Of a stretch of 29,471 bases of DNA, positions 1-7,662 are shown one piece after another (the first letter of the stretch is position 1; each line of letters starts with the position of its first letter). Origin of the DNA: Acidobacteriota bacterium (GTDB lineage Bacteria > Acidobacteriota > Terriglobia > Terriglobales > Acidobacteriaceae); assembly GCA_021841795.1 (NCBI GenBank), contig JAKCDN010000001.1, positions 1-29,471 of the forward strand, given 5' to 3'. Both the position numbers and the translations under genes were made by a program. The notes under the pieces were generated by a model. The model searched no databases, was not told where the DNA came from, and saw only the letters and a program-made list of their open reading frames with translations.

Positions 1-306
1 GCCGCCTTCGCTCCGCCGCCCAAAGTGCACTCCACGGTCTTTCGCTGGCGCTTTGCCCCCCGCTTTGACCAGCTTCAGGTCCACCAGGACCGCTTCCTCC
101 GCTTTCTCCGCCACGCCTTTGCGCAAAAACGCAAAACCCTCGCCAATAACCTGCGCGCCGCCGGCCTCCAGGCAGCCGCAGCCGCCGCTGCGCTCGCCGC
201 CGCGCGCATCCCCGCCCAGGCCCGCGCCGAAGAGCTTCCCCTTGAAGACCTGGCCGCGCTCTGGCGCGCGCTCGAAAACCAAGATCCGTCCCGCCCTGCA
301 AGCTGA
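1..306 (+). CDS. rsmA: 16S rRNA dimethyladenosine transferase RsmA (KsgA), C-terminal end only
   Basis: Partial gene entering from the left edge in frame 1 and ending at TGA 304-306; about 101 residues are visible. RsmA dimethylates two adjacent adenines in the 3'-terminal hairpin of 16S rRNA during small-subunit maturation. The visible part is the helical C-terminal domain: it opens with AAFAPPPKVHSTVFRW, matching the family's conserved F-x-P-x-P-K-V-x-S segment, and continues with the F-x-x-K-R-K-T-L-x-N-N-L motif. The end, with RAEELPLEDLAALWRAL, fits the usual family C-terminus. The SAM-binding N-terminal domain lies outside the window, so integrity cannot be judged. The alanine-rich stretch in the middle is longer than usual but not disruptive. 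Assignment is firm from motifs. Confidence 0.9.
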   Translation, partial: AAFAPPPKVHSTVFRWRFAPRFDQLQVHQDRFLRFLRHAFAQKRKTLANNLRAAGLQAAAAAAALAAARIPAQARAEELPLEDLAALWRALENQDPSRPAS

Positions 307-346
307 CCCGGCCCCCTCCGGCGCCTCTTCTTCGCCGAAAACCGGG

Positions 347-352
347 TATAAA
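347..352 (+). promoter_or_regulatory. possible -10 box upstream of the permease gene
   Basis: TATAAA stands out in the GC-rich gap between rsmA and the permease (307-501). There is no convincing -35 box at 16-18 bp. A second weak candidate (TAATCT, near 411) lies closer to the start. Offered only as a candidate; nothing else was seen in this gap. Confidence 0.2.
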
Positions 353-501
353 ACCTCCGCGCGCGGTCGCCAACCGCGCACCGCCATTTTCCTGCCCCCA
401 CCGCAGCGCGTAATCTATCAAAGGGAGATTCCGGGCCCGGGCTGTCTGCTTCGCAGTTCCCGAAACCCGGCTCCACTGCCGCGCATCCTTTTTAGAAGGC
501 T

Positions 502-1779
502 ATGAACCCCGTCACCGAGCAGGCCCGACATACCGCCTTTCAGGAAACGCTCATGAGCGCCCGCCGCACCATGCTCCTCAGCGAAATCCTCAAAATTGCA
601 GGCGACAGCTTCCGGGCCGGCAAAACCCGCTTCGCCCTTACCGCCCTTGGCATGGTCATTGGCACCGCCTCGGTCATTCTCGTCGTCACCATCGGCCTCA
701 CCGGCCGGCAGTACGTCCTCGGCCTGCTCCAGAAAATCGGCACCAATCAGGTCGAGGTCGAATACGCCGGCGGCGGCGCCACCGCTGCCGAGCGCGCCCG
801 CTACACGGACTACCTCACCCGCGAAGACGAAAAGGCCGTCGCTCAGCAGGTTCCCGGCGTCATGTACTCCTCGCCCGTCCTCGAAATGCACAACCGCGTC
901 AGCTTCCCCGGCGGCATGCAAAAGGACACCACCGTGCTCGGCGTCGACCCCCAGTACCAGTTCATCCGCAACCTCGTCGTCATCAACGGCCGCTTCTTCG
1001 ACCGCACCGACGACGTCATGCACGTCAAATGCGCCGTCGTCACCGCGCTCTTCGCCCGCGAGCGCTACGGCTCCTCCGACGCCGCCATCGGTCGCTCCTT
1101 CCAGATCCTCGGCATTCCCTTCACCATCATCGGCGTCTTCCAGCAGAGCGTCTCGGACTTCGGCATGTCCGAGATCGCCGATGAAACCATCCTCGTTCCC
1201 TACTCCGTGGCCCGCTACTTCACCGGAACCGAGCGCGTGAACCAGATTTACTTCTCCATGCAAAGCATGGATGAGGTAACCGACGCCTCCAGGGAGATCG
1301 TGCGCGTCATCAGCCTGCGCCACCGCAAAAACTCCATCTACAAAACCCAGACCCTCACCGACCTGCTGGTGACGGCCAACAAAATCGCCATTGCCCTCAC
1401 CGCCATGCTGGTCATGGTCGCCGCCGTCACCCTCGCCGTCGGCGGCGTCGGCATCATGAACATCATGCTCGCCAACGTCCGCTCCCGCATTCGCGAGATC
1501 GGCATCCGCAAAGCCCTCGGCGCCACCTACCGCGAGATCAAACTCCAGTTCCTCACTGAAGCCGTGCTCATCTCCCTCACCGGCGGCGTCGTGGGCAGCA
1601 TCGTCGGCCTTGCCCTGCCCCTTTCCATCCGATTCTTTACCGACTACGACTTTCCCATCTCCTGGCTCTCGGTGATCATCGCCATGTCTGCCGCCACCCT
1701 GGTCGGCGTCGTCTTCGGCACTGTCCCCGCTACCCGCGCCGCGCAGATGGACCCCGTCGAGGCTCTCAAATATGAATGA
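502..1779 (+). CDS. ABC transporter permease, FtsX/MacB type
   Basis: A 425-residue inner-membrane permease of the FtsX/MacB (type VII ABC) family, whose members use cytoplasmic ATP hydrolysis to move periplasmic substrates or lipoproteins. Residues about 28-60 hold the first membrane helix after an SFRAGKTRFALTALGMVIGT start typical of MacB_PCD domains. A periplasmic domain of roughly 220 residues follows. The FtsX core at about 290-425 has three helices and the cytoplasmic coupling segment with REIGIRKALGA. The C-terminus, PATRAAQMDPVEALKYE, is the classic end of MacB-like permeases. Start ATG 502 has AGAAGG a few bases upstream; ATG 553 is an alternative. No ATPase or membrane-fusion gene is adjacent, so its partners are encoded elsewhere or lie upstream of this window. 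The last codons overlap the next small gene. Substrate unknown. Confidence 0.9.
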   Translation: MNPVTEQARHTAFQETLMSARRTMLLSEILKIAGDSFRAGKTRFALTALGMVIGTASVILVVTIGLTGRQYVLGLLQKIGTNQVEVEYAGGGATAAERARYTDYLTREDEKAVAQQVPGVMYSSPVLEMHNRVSFPGGMQKDTTVLGVDPQYQFIRNLVVINGRFFDRTDDVMHVKCAVVTALFARERYGSSDAAIGRSFQILGIPFTIIGVFQQSVSDFGMSEIADETILVPYSVARYFTGTERVNQIYFSMQSMDEVTDASREIVRVISLRHRKNSIYKTQTLTDLLVTANKIAIALTAMLVMVAAVTLAVGGVGIMNIMLANVRSRIREIGIRKALGATYREIKLQFLTEAVLISLTGGVVGSIVGLALPLSIRFFTDYDFPISWLSVIIAMSAATLVGVVFGTVPATRAAQMDPVEALKYE

Positions 1780-1927
1780 CCCTCAGCGCCCCGGCGCTGG
1801 CAACGCCCCTGAAGAGCCCGCGCAGGGCCCCAATCTGGTCCTGCTCTACAGCCTTATCGCCCTCGCCCTCGCTGCCGCCATCGGCCTCGCCGCCCTCATC
1901 GTACGTCCCTTCTACCTGCGGCGATAA
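1772..1927 (+). CDS. 51-residue single-pass membrane protein coupled to the permease
   Basis: A small reading frame, too short for routine gene finders, that begins 8 bases before the end of the permease gene (ATG 1772; permease stop 1777-1779) and ends at TAA 1925-1927. The product has a soluble proline/glutamate-rich N-terminus (MNDPQRPGAGNAPEEPAQ). A hydrophobic segment of about 23 residues follows, beginning NLVLLYSLIALALAAAIGL. It ends with a short positively charged tail, FYLRR. This is the make-up of a real single-pass membrane miniprotein, predicted N-terminus out or in unknown. The overlapping start suggests translational coupling to the permease, so an accessory subunit is a reasonable guess. 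I do not recognise a family. It is supported by position, overlap and composition, not by homology. Confidence 0.65.
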   Translation: MNDPQRPGAGNAPEEPAQGPNLVLLYSLIALALAAAIGLAALIVRPFYLRR

Positions 1928-1963
1928 TGAGCCCGCGCCGGCTCGCCCGGCCTTGTTTCCCTG

Positions 1964-2473
1964 CTACCCGCCGCTCGTCCCCGCCTCCGGCCGTTTCCGC
2001 ACCATCAAGGTCGTCTCCCCCTGCTGCACCACCCGGCCCTCCTGCTGCGTCACCTCGAGATGCAGCGTCACGATCCCCTGCCCCTTGCGCGAAAGCCGCG
2101 TCTCCGTCACCCTGATCCGCGCCCCAATGCGGTCGCCCGCCACGATCGGCGTCACAAATCGCCAGTTCCAGCCCAGCGATGCAATCGCCATCATGCGCGC
2201 CTCCGCCCGGTTCTTGAGTCCGTCCGTCAGCGCCAGGCCCAGCAGCCCGTGCGCAATCCGCCCCGGAAACCCCTGCTCCCGCGCAAATTCATCGTCCATG
2301 TGCACATCGAAAAAGTCCCCTGACAATCCCGCAAACGCCACAATATGCGCCTCGGTCACGGTCATCCGCCCCGTTTCGAACCAGTCCCCCGCCTGCAGAT
2401 CCTCAAACCAGTAACTGCCCGCCGACAGCCGTCTTGCTCCCCCGTCTTCCATCGCCGCATCCCCCGTCCTCAT
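1964..2473 (-). CDS. MaoC-like (R)-hydratase domain protein
   Basis: A 169-residue hot-dog-fold protein of the MaoC dehydratase family, which hydrates trans-2-enoyl-CoA to (R)-3-hydroxyacyl-CoA or performs the reverse reaction. Signature features are YWFEDLQAGDWFETGRMTVT near the N-terminus, the catalytic Asp/His segment FAGLSGDFFDVHMDDEFA (residues about 47-64) and the following GRIAHGLLGLAL. Those Asp and His residues are the expected active-site pair. Start ATG 2473 overlaps the CoA-transferase stop as ATGA; a second in-frame ATG lies seven codons in. It is the last gene of the four-gene acyl-CoA operon (SDR, enoyl-CoA hydratase, CoA-transferase, MaoC) running leftward. It is convergent with the permease/miniprotein pair, 36 bases away. 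Exact substrate unknown. Confidence 0.88.
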   Translation of the reverse strand: MRTGDAAMEDGGARRLSAGSYWFEDLQAGDWFETGRMTVTEAHIVAFAGLSGDFFDVHMDDEFAREQGFPGRIAHGLLGLALTDGLKNRAEARMMAIASLGWNWRFVTPIVAGDRIGARIRVTETRLSRKGQGIVTLHLEVTQQEGRVVQQGETTLMVRKRPEAGTSGG

Positions 2474-3999
2474 GCAAATACTGCCCCTTCCATCGTCTTC
2501 ACCTCGCCTATCGCCGGACGAAATGCCATGTAGGGCAAAATGTCCCGCTCGATCTCGATCCCGGGCGCCACCTCGATCAGCCGCAGTCCCCCCGCATCCA
2601 GCCGGAACACACACCGCTCCGTCACATACAGAACCTCCTGCCCGTGCTCCCGCGCATAATCGGCCGAGAACGTGATTCGCTCCACCGCCTCCACAAACTT
2701 CCTTATCCGCCCCGCACGCACCACCCGCAGGCGTCCGTCCTCCAGCGCCACCTCGCTGCCCTGCGCATCGAACGTGCCGCAAAATACCACCTTCTTGGCG
2801 TTCTGCGCGATCTCGATGAATCCCCCCGGACCCACCAGGTTGCCCGCCAGGTGCGATACATTCACATTCCCCCGCGCATCGGCCTCCCCCATGCCCAGAA
2901 ACGTCTCGTCGATCCCGCCCCCGCTGTAGTAATCGAACTGCTCGATCGACGGCAGGATCACCTCCGGATTCCGCGCCGCTCCAAACAGATGATCGTCCAG
3001 CATCCGTCCGTTGTGCGCTCCCTGCTCCACGCTCATCCACAGGTCATCCCCCAGCCCTTGCTCCGCAATCACCCCGAAGATGCCTCCCGGAATCCCGAAT
3101 CCGAAGTTCAACGACGCATTGCGCCTGATCTCCATCGCCGCGCGCCGCGCAATAATCCTCCGCTCCAGCTTCTTCGGCAGCTCCGTCGCCAGCCGCCCCA
3201 GATGCGCCCTGCGCTGTCCGCTGATCGTCGCGTCGTACTCCACGCCGTAGAACAGCTCCTGCTCCGGCTCCTCCACCACCGCATCCACCATGATCCCCGG
3301 CACACGGATGTTCCGCGCCGCTAACGACCCCGCTTCCAGCACCTGCTTCACCTGCGCCAGCACAATGCCGCCCGAGTTGTGCGCCGCCAGGGCCATCGTG
3401 TGAATGTCCAGGTCCACCGCCTCTTCTTCCGGGCTGATGTTCCCGCGCGTGTCGGCATACGTCCCGCGAATGATGGCCACATCCACCTTGAAGGGCTTGT
3501 AGCGCAGATAGTCCCGCCCGTCCAGCCGCACCAGTTCCACCAGCGCCTCCGCGCTGCGGCGGTTGCAGCGGCCCCCATCCTGCCGCGGATCGGCAAACGT
3601 TCCCAGACCGGAGTGCGTGATCAGCCCCGGCCGGCCCGCGCCGATCTCCCGCAGCAGATGCTGCACCACGCCCGCCGGAAAACTGTAGGCCTCCACCTTC
3701 TCCTCCCGGATCAGCGCCTGGATGCGCGTCGACCAGGTGAAATGCGAGGCGACAATCTTCCGCAGCATGCCCTCGTGCGCCAGGCGATTCGTCCCCCGCC
3801 GCTCGCGGTCCCCCAGCCCCAGCGAATGCACCAGCGTCAGATCGCGCGGCTCCCCGCTCGCTGCATACCGCGCCTCCAGCGCCGCCAGAATCGCCTCCGG
3901 CGACGTCATGCCCGCCCCGTTGCCGCTCACCGCAACCGTGTCGCCGCTCTTCACCAGCAGCGCCGCCGCCTCCGCGCTCAAAAACTTTGTCCGTTCCAT
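2470..3999 (-). CDS. Acyl-CoA:acetate/3-ketoacid CoA-transferase (family I, fused alpha-beta)
   Basis: A roughly 509-residue family I CoA-transferase, with alpha and beta halves in one chain as in YdiF and propionate CoA-transferases. The enzyme moves CoA from one acyl-CoA to a free carboxylate through a glutamyl-CoA intermediate. Visible hallmarks are the N-terminal GDTVAVSGNGAGMTSPE (oxyanion region GxGxG-like), THSGLGTFADPRQDGG in the alpha half, and LWMSVEQGAHNGR in the beta half. Glu325 of that last segment is the expected catalytic glutamate. RNASLNFGFGIPGGI and SGGGIDETFLGMGEAD are also typical. ATG 3999 is preferred because AAGGA lies 6 bases before it; ATG 4005, two codons upstream, is possible. 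It follows the enoyl-CoA hydratase stop almost directly and overlaps MaoC by 4 bases. It probably activates the acid that the operon degrades. Confidence 0.9.
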   Translation of the reverse strand: MERTKFLSAEAAALLVKSGDTVAVSGNGAGMTSPEAILAALEARYAASGEPRDLTLVHSLGLGDRERRGTNRLAHEGMLRKIVASHFTWSTRIQALIREEKVEAYSFPAGVVQHLLREIGAGRPGLITHSGLGTFADPRQDGGRCNRRSAEALVELVRLDGRDYLRYKPFKVDVAIIRGTYADTRGNISPEEEAVDLDIHTMALAAHNSGGIVLAQVKQVLEAGSLAARNIRVPGIMVDAVVEEPEQELFYGVEYDATISGQRRAHLGRLATELPKKLERRIIARRAAMEIRRNASLNFGFGIPGGIFGVIAEQGLGDDLWMSVEQGAHNGRMLDDHLFGAARNPEVILPSIEQFDYYSGGGIDETFLGMGEADARGNVNVSHLAGNLVGPGGFIEIAQNAKKVVFCGTFDAQGSEVALEDGRLRVVRAGRIRKFVEAVERITFSADYAREHGQEVLYVTERCVFRLDAGGLRLIEVAPGIEIERDILPYMAFRPAIGEVKTMEGAVFA

Positions 4000-4008
4000 T
4001 CCCATTCC

Positions 4009-4797
4009 TTACCGGCCGTGAAACACCGGCCGCCGCTTTTCGCGAAACGCCGCGATTCCCTCGTCGCAATCGGCCGTCGCCCGCGCCTCCGCCACCGCCG
4101 CCGCATGATCCCGGCCCATCTCCGCGTGCATTGAGGCCAGCAGTTGCTTCGTCAGCGCCATCGCCACCGGCGCATTCCCCAGCAGCTTGTCCAGCCACGC
4201 TTCAATCTGCGCCTCCATCCCCGCGCGGTCTTCGGCCACCGCGTTCACCAGCCCCCACTCCAGCGCCTTGGCCGCGGAAATCGGCGCGCCCAGCAGCGTC
4301 ATCTCCCGCGCTCGCACCACGCCTGCCGTCTCGGCAATGCGCCGTATGCCGCTCCAGCCCGCGATCATCCCCAGCCCCACCTCCGGCAATCCCAGCCGCG
4401 CCTCCGCCACCGCCACCCGCAAATCCGCCATCAGCGCAAACTCCAGCCCGCCTCCCAGCGCGTGCCCCTGCATCGCGGCTATCACCGGCTTCGGCAGCCG
4501 CGCAATCGCGTCGAACACCGCAATGCCCCGCGGAATCCACAGGCTGCCCATCTCCGCCGGCGTCAGATTGCCCCACGCCTCAATATCGCCGCCGGTCGAG
4601 AAAAATCTCCCGTTCCCGCGCAACACCAGCGCCCTGATCCGCCGCGACTCTCCCACCCTCCGCACCATGCCTTCGATCGCTTCCAGCATCGGCAGCGTCA
4701 GCGCATTGCCCTTCCCGGGCCGGTTCAGCGTAATCTCCGCCCACCCCGCGCCGTTCCGCTCCCGCTCCTCGAATACAACCTCGCACTCCGCGCTCAT
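4009..4797 (-). CDS. Enoyl-CoA hydratase/isomerase family protein
   Basis: A 262-residue crotonase-fold enzyme expected to hydrate 2-enoyl-CoA or isomerise related thioesters. The CoA-binding and oxyanion-hole segments are clear: STGGDIEAW around residues 67-75, and GHALGGGLEF at 111-120. Both acid residues corresponding to the catalytic pair of mitochondrial enoyl-CoA hydratase are present: Glu119 in GGGLEF and Glu139 in GLPEVGLGM. A catalytically competent hydratase is therefore plausible. The C-terminus (FREKRRPVFHGR) is typical of the family. The start has a strong ribosome site, AAGGAG, about 5 bases upstream. It is second in the operon, 19 bases after the SDR gene and 3 to 9 bases before the CoA-transferase. 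The presence of both this and a MaoC hydratase suggests either two stereochemistries or two consecutive substrates. Confidence 0.9.
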   Translation of the reverse strand: MSAECEVVFEERERNGAGWAEITLNRPGKGNALTLPMLEAIEGMVRRVGESRRIRALVLRGNGRFFSTGGDIEAWGNLTPAEMGSLWIPRGIAVFDAIARLPKPVIAAMQGHALGGGLEFALMADLRVAVAEARLGLPEVGLGMIAGWSGIRRIAETAGVVRAREMTLLGAPISAAKALEWGLVNAVAEDRAGMEAQIEAWLDKLLGNAPVAMALTKQLLASMHAEMGRDHAAAVAEARATADCDEGIAAFREKRRPVFHGR

Positions 4798-4816
4798 CGC
4801 TCTCCTTCTCCGCCGC

Positions 4817-5632
4817 TCAAAATCGCGGCATCGTCAAACCGCCGTCCACTGTCACCGCCTGGCCCACCGTGTACCCCAGGCGGCCCTCCGCCATCGCCGC
4901 TACCACCCGCGCCACATCCTCCGGATAGCCCCACCGCTCGGCCGGAACCGCATGCGCCGCGATCAGTGCGTCGTAGCGGGCCTGCGCAGGCTTCGTCATC
5001 TCCGTGGCAATAATCCCCGGCCGCACCTCGTACACGCCCACTCCGTGCCCCGCCAGACGCGCCGCGAACAGTTGCGTCGTCATCGCCGACGCCGCCTTGG
5101 ATACGCAGTACTCCCCCCGCGCAATCGAAACCGCGCGCGCGTTGCTCGACGTAATGTTGATAATGGAGCGATGCCCGCCCCCGCCCGGTCCCGCCGCAAT
5201 CATCTGCCGCGCCGCCGCCTGGCTTAGAAAAAACACCGCGCGCGTGTTCACCGCCATGCACCGGTCATAACTCTCCGGCGTCACCTCCAGCAGATCGCCG
5301 CGCCTCAGCCCCGCAACCCCGGCGTTGTTCACCAGACAGTCCAGACGCCCCCAGCGCCGCATGACCCGCGCCAGAAGCTCCTCGTGAAAGCCCAGATCCG
5401 ATACGTCGCCCGGAACCGGAAGGCTCTCCCCGCCCGCGGCCGCAAGCTCCGCCTCCAGCTCGGCGCGCCGCGGCGGCGTCGCTTCGCTCTCCAGATCGTT
5501 GACCGCAACCGCGAAGCCGGCGCCGGCCAGCGCCAGCGCGCAGGCCCGCCCGATGCCGCGCCCGGCCCCGGTCACCAGCGCTACCGGCTTCTGCGCTGCG
5601 GCCTGCGGAGAGAATTGAGAGGAGTGGTTCAT
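4817..5632 (-). CDS. SDR family NAD(P)-dependent oxidoreductase
   Basis: A 271-residue classical short-chain dehydrogenase/reductase. The cofactor motif TGAGRGIG lies near residues 20-27, the structural NNAG motif in CLVNNAGVAG near 108, and the catalytic set Ser (NITSSNARA), Tyr and Lys (YCVSKAAS) follows in order. The PG motif (EVRPGIIATEM) and the C-terminal VDGGLTMPRF are typical of FabG-like enzymes. It probably oxidises a 3-hydroxyacyl-CoA or other hydroxy intermediate, or reduces the keto form. The start at 5632 (MNHSSQF) lies 8 bases past the operator side nearest it and lacks a good ribosome site. It is the first gene of the CoA operon and is divergent from the TetR regulator. An Asp (NDLE) at the end of beta-2 suggests NAD rather than NADP, an inference. 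Confidence 0.9.
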   Translation of the reverse strand: MNHSSQFSPQAAAQKPVALVTGAGRGIGRACALALAGAGFAVAVNDLESEATPPRRAELEAELAAAGGESLPVPGDVSDLGFHEELLARVMRRWGRLDCLVNNAGVAGLRRGDLLEVTPESYDRCMAVNTRAVFFLSQAAARQMIAAGPGGGGHRSIINITSSNARAVSIARGEYCVSKAASAMTTQLFAARLAGHGVGVYEVRPGIIATEMTKPAQARYDALIAAHAVPAERWGYPEDVARVVAAMAEGRLGYTVGQAVTVDGGLTMPRF

Positions 5633-5644
5633 GTGTGTTATAAC
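5615..5644 (+). promoter_or_regulatory. predicted promoter of the tetR gene
   Basis: TTGAGA (5615-5620) and TATAAC (5639-5644) with an 18-bp spacer form a good sigma-70-type match, five of six bases in each box. Transcription would begin about 12 bases before ATG 5663. The -10 box overlaps the inverted repeat at 5641-5658, consistent with autorepression. Prediction from sequence only. Confidence 0.5.
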
Positions 5645-5658
5645 CAACTGGTTGGTTA
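5641..5658. promoter_or_regulatory. predicted TetR operator (inverted repeat)
   Basis: TAACCAA-CTGG-TTGGTTA is a perfect 7+7 bp inverted repeat with a 4-bp spacer, lying in the 30-bp gap between the divergent SDR and TetR genes. It covers the -10 regions of both predicted promoters, so one bound dimer could shut both directions. Size and placement fit TetR-family operators; binding is inferred. Confidence 0.7.
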
Positions 5659-5687
5659 GTATATGCGCGCAATCGTACATTCGGCAA
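5658..5687 (-). promoter_or_regulatory. predicted promoter of the SDR/CoA operon
   Basis: On the minus strand TTGCCG (5682-5687) and TATACT (5658-5663) are separated by 18 bp. The start point would fall near 5651 inside the inverted repeat, giving a leader of about 20 bases before ATG 5632. The -35 box lies inside the first codons of the tetR gene. Confidence 0.45.
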
Positions 5688-6373
5688 CCCGCGGCGCTGG
5701 CGGCGCGCAGGCAACCCGCAAACGCAACCCCGACGCCAGCAGACTGCGCATCCTCGAAGCCGCCACCCGCCACTTCGGCGAAGTCGGCTTCGACGGCGCC
5801 CGCGTCGACGCCATCGCCCGCGCCGCCCGCATCAACAAACAGTTGCTCTATCACTACTTCGGAAACAAGGACGCCCTCTTCACCCAGGTCCTCGAACGCG
5901 CCTACCAGCAGCTCCGCGAACAGGAATCAGCCCTCGACCTCGACCGCCTGCCCGCCGACCGCGCCATCCTCGCCCTGGTCGACTTCACCTGGCAGTACTA
6001 TCTCGACCACCCCGACTTCATCCGCCTTCTCAACAGCGAAAACCAGATGCAGGCCCGTCATCTCCTGGCCTCGCGCCGCGCCGCCGCCATCAACGCCCGC
6101 CACCTGCGCATCTTTCGCAACCTGATCGCCCGCGGCCAGAAAGAAAAAACCGTGCGCGGCGATCTCGATCCTCTGCAATTGAGCATCAATATCGCCTCGC
6201 TCGGCTTCTTCTACCTCATGAACCGCCACACCATGTCCGCCGTCTTCAAAAGCCGCCTCGGCTCACCCGCCATGCTGCGCGCGCGCCTCGGCGTCATGCG
6301 CGACGTCATTGCCCGCTGGATCCGTCCCCATCCGCCTCGCGCCCGGCGATCAGCGCCGGCACGCCCTCGATGA
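5663..6373 (+). CDS. TetR/AcrR family transcriptional regulator
   Basis: A 236-residue repressor. The DNA-binding domain occupies residues about 23-72, with RILEAATRHFGEVGFDGARV followed by AIARAARINKQLLYHYFGNK; this is the standard TetR helix-turn-helix ending in the YHYFGNKDALF signature. The remaining helices form the ligand pocket and dimer face and resemble the C-terminal domain of fatty-acid or acyl-CoA responsive members, but the ligand cannot be read from sequence. The start at ATG 5663 gives an N-terminal extension of about 20 basic residues and almost no leader; a shorter start is possible. It is divergent from the SDR/hydratase/CoA-transferase/MaoC operon, so that operon and its own gene are the likely targets. 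The last 68 bases overlap the Trm112-like gene on the other strand. Confidence 0.92.
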   Translation: MRAIVHSATRGAGGAQATRKRNPDASRLRILEAATRHFGEVGFDGARVDAIARAARINKQLLYHYFGNKDALFTQVLERAYQQLREQESALDLDRLPADRAILALVDFTWQYYLDHPDFIRLLNSENQMQARHLLASRRAAAINARHLRIFRNLIARGQKEKTVRGDLDPLQLSINIASLGFFYLMNRHTMSAVFKSRLGSPAMLRARLGVMRDVIARWIRPHPPRARRSAPARPR

Positions 6374-6509
6374 TCGGATAGCTCCGCCCGCAGCCGCCGC
6401 AGCGCAGCCGCGCCGCCTCCAGCCGCAGATCGCCGTGGCAGGCCGGGCAGGCCAGAGCCTCCGCCTCCGATAGATCGAATTGAAGTGGAGACGTGGCTGT
6501 CGTGGGCAT
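6306..6509 (-). CDS. Trm112/YcaR family zinc-ribbon protein
   Basis: A 67-residue protein with CPACHGDL (residues 21-28), then CGGC (37-40) followed by GRSYPIIEGVPALI, which is the bacterial Trm112/UPF0434 (YcaR) pattern. The four cysteines probably bind zinc. Relatives stabilise or activate partner methyltransferases in eukaryotes and archaea; the bacterial role is not well defined. Start ATG 6509 gives a 17-residue lead-in (MPTTATSPLQFDLSEAE). The gene follows plsX by 91 bases on the same strand and may be cotranscribed with it. Its last 68 bases run antisense to the end of the tetR reading frame, so the tail (GREADGDGSSGQ) shares DNA with the regulator's C-terminus. Confidence 0.82.
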   Translation of the reverse strand: MPTTATSPLQFDLSEAEALACPACHGDLRLEAARLRCGGCGRSYPIIEGVPALIAGREADGDGSSGQ

Positions 6510-6600
6510 GGCGTTCCTGCTCCATCCGCAGGGGCCTGTGAAACCTGCGCGGCGAACCCGGCATTGGGCTCCGCCGCCGCGTCCCCGCGCTCTGTTTCTA

Positions 6601-7650
6601 TCAGTGGATCGTTGCGTCCGTGTGCGCATCGTGCTCCGGGCGCGGCTTGGGCCGCCCGGCAAACGCCTGTTCGATGTGCTGGTTCGCGCCCGAGCGCGAA
6701 AACTCGTACGCCACGCGCAGTCCGTTGTAGATCGCCTGGTCGTTCGATGACCCGTGGCCGATGATGCACACCCCGCGCACGCCCAGCAGCGGCGCGCCCC
6801 CGTACTCGCGATAATCGAGCCGGCGGCGGAAGTCGTTAAATGCGCGCCGCGACAGCAGCGCCCCTACCTGCGCCGTCACCGTGCGCGTCAGCGACTCGCG
6901 CAGCACCTCGCGCACAAACCGCCCCACGCCTTCGCTCGTCTTCAGCGCCACGTTCCCCACAAAGCCGTCGCAGACGATCACGTCCGTCTGCCCGCTGAAG
7001 ATGTCCCGGCCTTCCACGTTCCCGATGTAGTTGATCGGCAGCGCCTTCAGCAGCGGCTGCGCCTCCCGCGTCAGGTCGTTGCCCTTGGTCTCTTCTTCGC
7101 CGATTGAAAGCAGTCCCACGCGCGGTTTGGAGATCTTCAGCACGCTGCGCGCGTACGTCTCGCCCATCACCGCGAACTGCTCCAGGTTGTGCGCCTTGCA
7201 GTCCACGTTGGCGCCCACGTCCAGCAGCACGCAGGGATTGCCCGTCGGCGTCGGCATCGGCGTCGCCAGCGCCGGGCGATCCACCCCCGGCAGGCACCCC
7301 AGAACCATCTTCGCCGTCGCCATCGCCGCGCCCGTGTTGCCCGCGGTCAGAAACCCTGAAGCCTTGCCTTCCCGCACCATCTTCAGACCCACGCGCATTG
7401 AGCTGTCGCGCTTGGTGCGCACCGCGTGCGCCGCCTTCTCGTCCATCCCGATCTTCTCTGACGCGTGATGGATCACGATGGGCAGGTCTTCGTCCTGCAG
7501 GTGCTCGTCCAGCTGGTCCCGCAACTCCTCTTCCGGACCCACCAGATGCACCCGTACCGGCAGCAAACGGCAGGCCAGAATCGCCCCCCGAATCTCCGGC
7601 TCGGGAGCCTTATCGGAACCAACCGCATCCAGCACTATGTCGGTAAGCAT
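6601..7650 (-). CDS. plsX: Phosphate acyltransferase PlsX
   Basis: A 349-residue soluble enzyme that converts acyl-ACP and phosphate to acyl-phosphate, the donor used by PlsY in phosphatidic acid synthesis. The N-terminus [15 protein letters not shown] matches the family opening D-A-x-G-G-D-x-A-P, with Ser in place of the second Gly. [14 protein letters not shown], the LLDVGANVD segment, [29 protein letters not shown] and [18 protein letters not shown] follow in family order, so the protein is complete. The C-terminal tail after [13 protein letters not shown] is charged and variable. It sits 12 bases after rpmF in the widely conserved yceD-rpmF-plsX order; fabH, often next, is not here. No strong ribosome site is seen at ATG 7650, suggesting coupling to rpmF. 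Confidence 0.95.
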   Translation of the reverse strand: MLTDIVLDAVGSDKAPEPEIRGAILACRLLPVRVHLVGPEEELRDQLDEHLQDEDLPIVIHHASEKIGMDEKAAHAVRTKRDSSMRVGLKMVREGKASGFLTAGNTGAAMATAKMVLGCLPGVDRPALATPMPTPTGNPCVLLDVGANVDCKAHNLEQFAVMGETYARSVLKISKPRVGLLSIGEEETKGNDLTREAQPLLKALPINYIGNVEGRDIFSGQTDVIVCDGFVGNVALKTSEGVGRFVREVLRESLTRTVTAQVGALLSRRAFNDFRRRLDYREYGGAPLLGVRGVCIIGHGSSNDQAIYNGLRVAYEFSRSGANQHIEQAFAGRPKPRPEHDAHTDATIH

Positions 7651-7662
7651 CGGATTCGAGGG

